A stretch of 5,427 nt of DNA from Clostridia bacterium. GTDB taxonomy: Bacteria > Bacillota_A > Clostridia > UBA1212. The stretch is from assembly GCA_017464985.1 (NCBI GenBank), contig JAFTXL010000095.1:1-5427 (forward strand). The letters are read 5' to 3'. The notes under the pieces were generated by a model that was given only the letters and a program-made list of their open reading frames with translations, was not told the DNA's origin and searched no databases. A program made the translations under genes and the position numbers. Positions 4,909 through 5,427 of this stretch are shown piece by piece; position 1 is the stretch's first letter, and each line of letters begins with the position of its first letter.

Positions 4909-5427
4909 TTATGAAATCGTCAAAAAATGCACACCCAAATTACTTACTTTTTTACTGTACCCGATAATGTCCGTATTTATATTTCCTACTGCGGCATTGA
5001 CCGTAACCGTAGCTTCACCCTCAATACCGTGACCCTTTACAATAACTACATCACCTTTTTTTACTTTCAGATTTTTTATTTCCGAATTTATAATGTTAGC
5101 TTTCATAGTATTGTTTATGTATACATACACTCCACCGCTTCCAATTCCGGTACATGAAACAGAAATCATACCCTGATTTTCTTTGTACTCAGTCTCAACA
5201 CTTGCAACATTCTGAAATTTTTCAATTGCTCCGGAAGTCAGCCCGGAATCAGCCCCGATAAACACCGTCTCCGGCAAAACAGTGATATTTAATATCTGAA
5301 AGACAATTACTGCTGCAATAAGCAAACACGAAAACGCAAATACAAAACCTGCGGATATATATTTTCCGATATACGCCACACCTGTTTCAAGTTTCGCACA
5401 AATTCTATCAAATATCTTTTCTATTGA
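4909..5427 (-). CDS. Membrane-anchored protein of unknown function, 5' end probably outside window
   Basis: I do not recognise this protein. The minus-strand frame is open from the right edge to TAA 4909-4911 (172 residues visible). GTG 5379 is a possible start, but no Shine-Dalgarno site precedes it and the 16 codons upstream are also open and look coding, so the true start is probably beyond the window. Numbering from GTG 5379: one strongly hydrophobic segment (about 10-32, ending AAVIVFQIL), then an approximately 120-residue domain rich in Val, Ile, Gly and Asn, with short hydrophobic stretches typical of beta strands (for example GGVYVYINN, KKGDVVIVKG and EATVTVNAA). This suggests a single-pass anchor with an extracytoplasmic beta-rich domain, which is inference. 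There are no Cys-based or enzymatic motifs; the only cysteines are one in the upstream open frame, one in the helix and one in the C-terminal domain. The gene lies upstream of the rplU operon, which has its own promoter. Confidence 0.7.
   Translation of the reverse strand, partial: SIEKIFDRICAKLETGVAYIGKYISAGFVFAFSCLLIAAVIVFQILNITVLPETVFIGADSGLTSGAIEKFQNVASVETEYKENQGMISVSCTGIGSGGVYVYINNTMKANIINSEIKNLKVKKGDVVIVKGHGIEGEATVTVNAAVGNINTDIIGYSKKVSNLGVHFLTIS

Noticed and set aside
1..5427. Search for insertion sequences, CRISPR arrays, attachment sites, tRNA or rRNA genes.
   Set aside because: I saw no transposase, regularly spaced repeats, integrase or conserved RNA sequence on either strand. The window reads as ordinary core and accessory chromosomal genes.

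Overview
The window looks like a chromosomal segment of a low-GC, Gram-positive anaerobe of the Clostridia, probably a gut Oscillospirales/Ruminococcaceae-type organism. The evidence is the AT-rich sequence, strong AGGAGG Shine-Dalgarno sites, textbook sigma-A promoters, the Firmicutes-specific pairing of a Prp protease with an N-terminally extended ribosomal protein L27, a PF06541-type (CmpB/DUF1113) membrane protein, and a dockerin on a secreted cell-wall amidase. The taxonomic placement is inference. Every gene I can support lies on the minus strand, so transcription runs from high to low coordinates.

Layout in transcription order. (1) 5427-4909: the C-terminal part of a gene for a membrane-anchored protein of unknown function, open to the window edge. 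(2) 4908-4651: an intergenic region with a consensus promoter (4770-4798) and a structured 5' leader that resembles the ribosomal protein L21 leader. (3) 4650-3691: the rplU-prp-rpmA operon, encoding ribosomal protein L21, the cysteine protease Prp, and L27, which Prp matures. It closes with an intrinsic terminator at about 3575-3613. (4) 3480-3451: a second near-perfect sigma-A promoter driving one large gene (3404-1485). Its product is a secreted N-acetylmuramoyl-L-alanine amidase with two SH3-like domains, an X-module-like stretch and a C-terminal dockerin. It ends at a 14-bp hairpin terminator (1418-1461). (5) 1342-1: a two-gene cluster with a five-helix CmpB/DUF1113 family membrane protein followed 36 nt later by a thioredoxin reductase-like flavoprotein whose C-terminus lies outside the window.

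The genes fall into three functional units: ribosome assembly with proteolytic maturation of L27, cell-surface peptidoglycan hydrolysis, and thiol redox/membrane functions. I found no mobile element, CRISPR array, tRNA or rRNA. Most of the window is ordinary. The points that deserve a second look are the non-canonical NADPH-binding motif of the thioredoxin reductase, the amidase-SH3-dockerin architecture with a degenerate second dockerin repeat, the translation start regions of the amidase and the membrane protein, and the unidentified anchored protein at the right edge.
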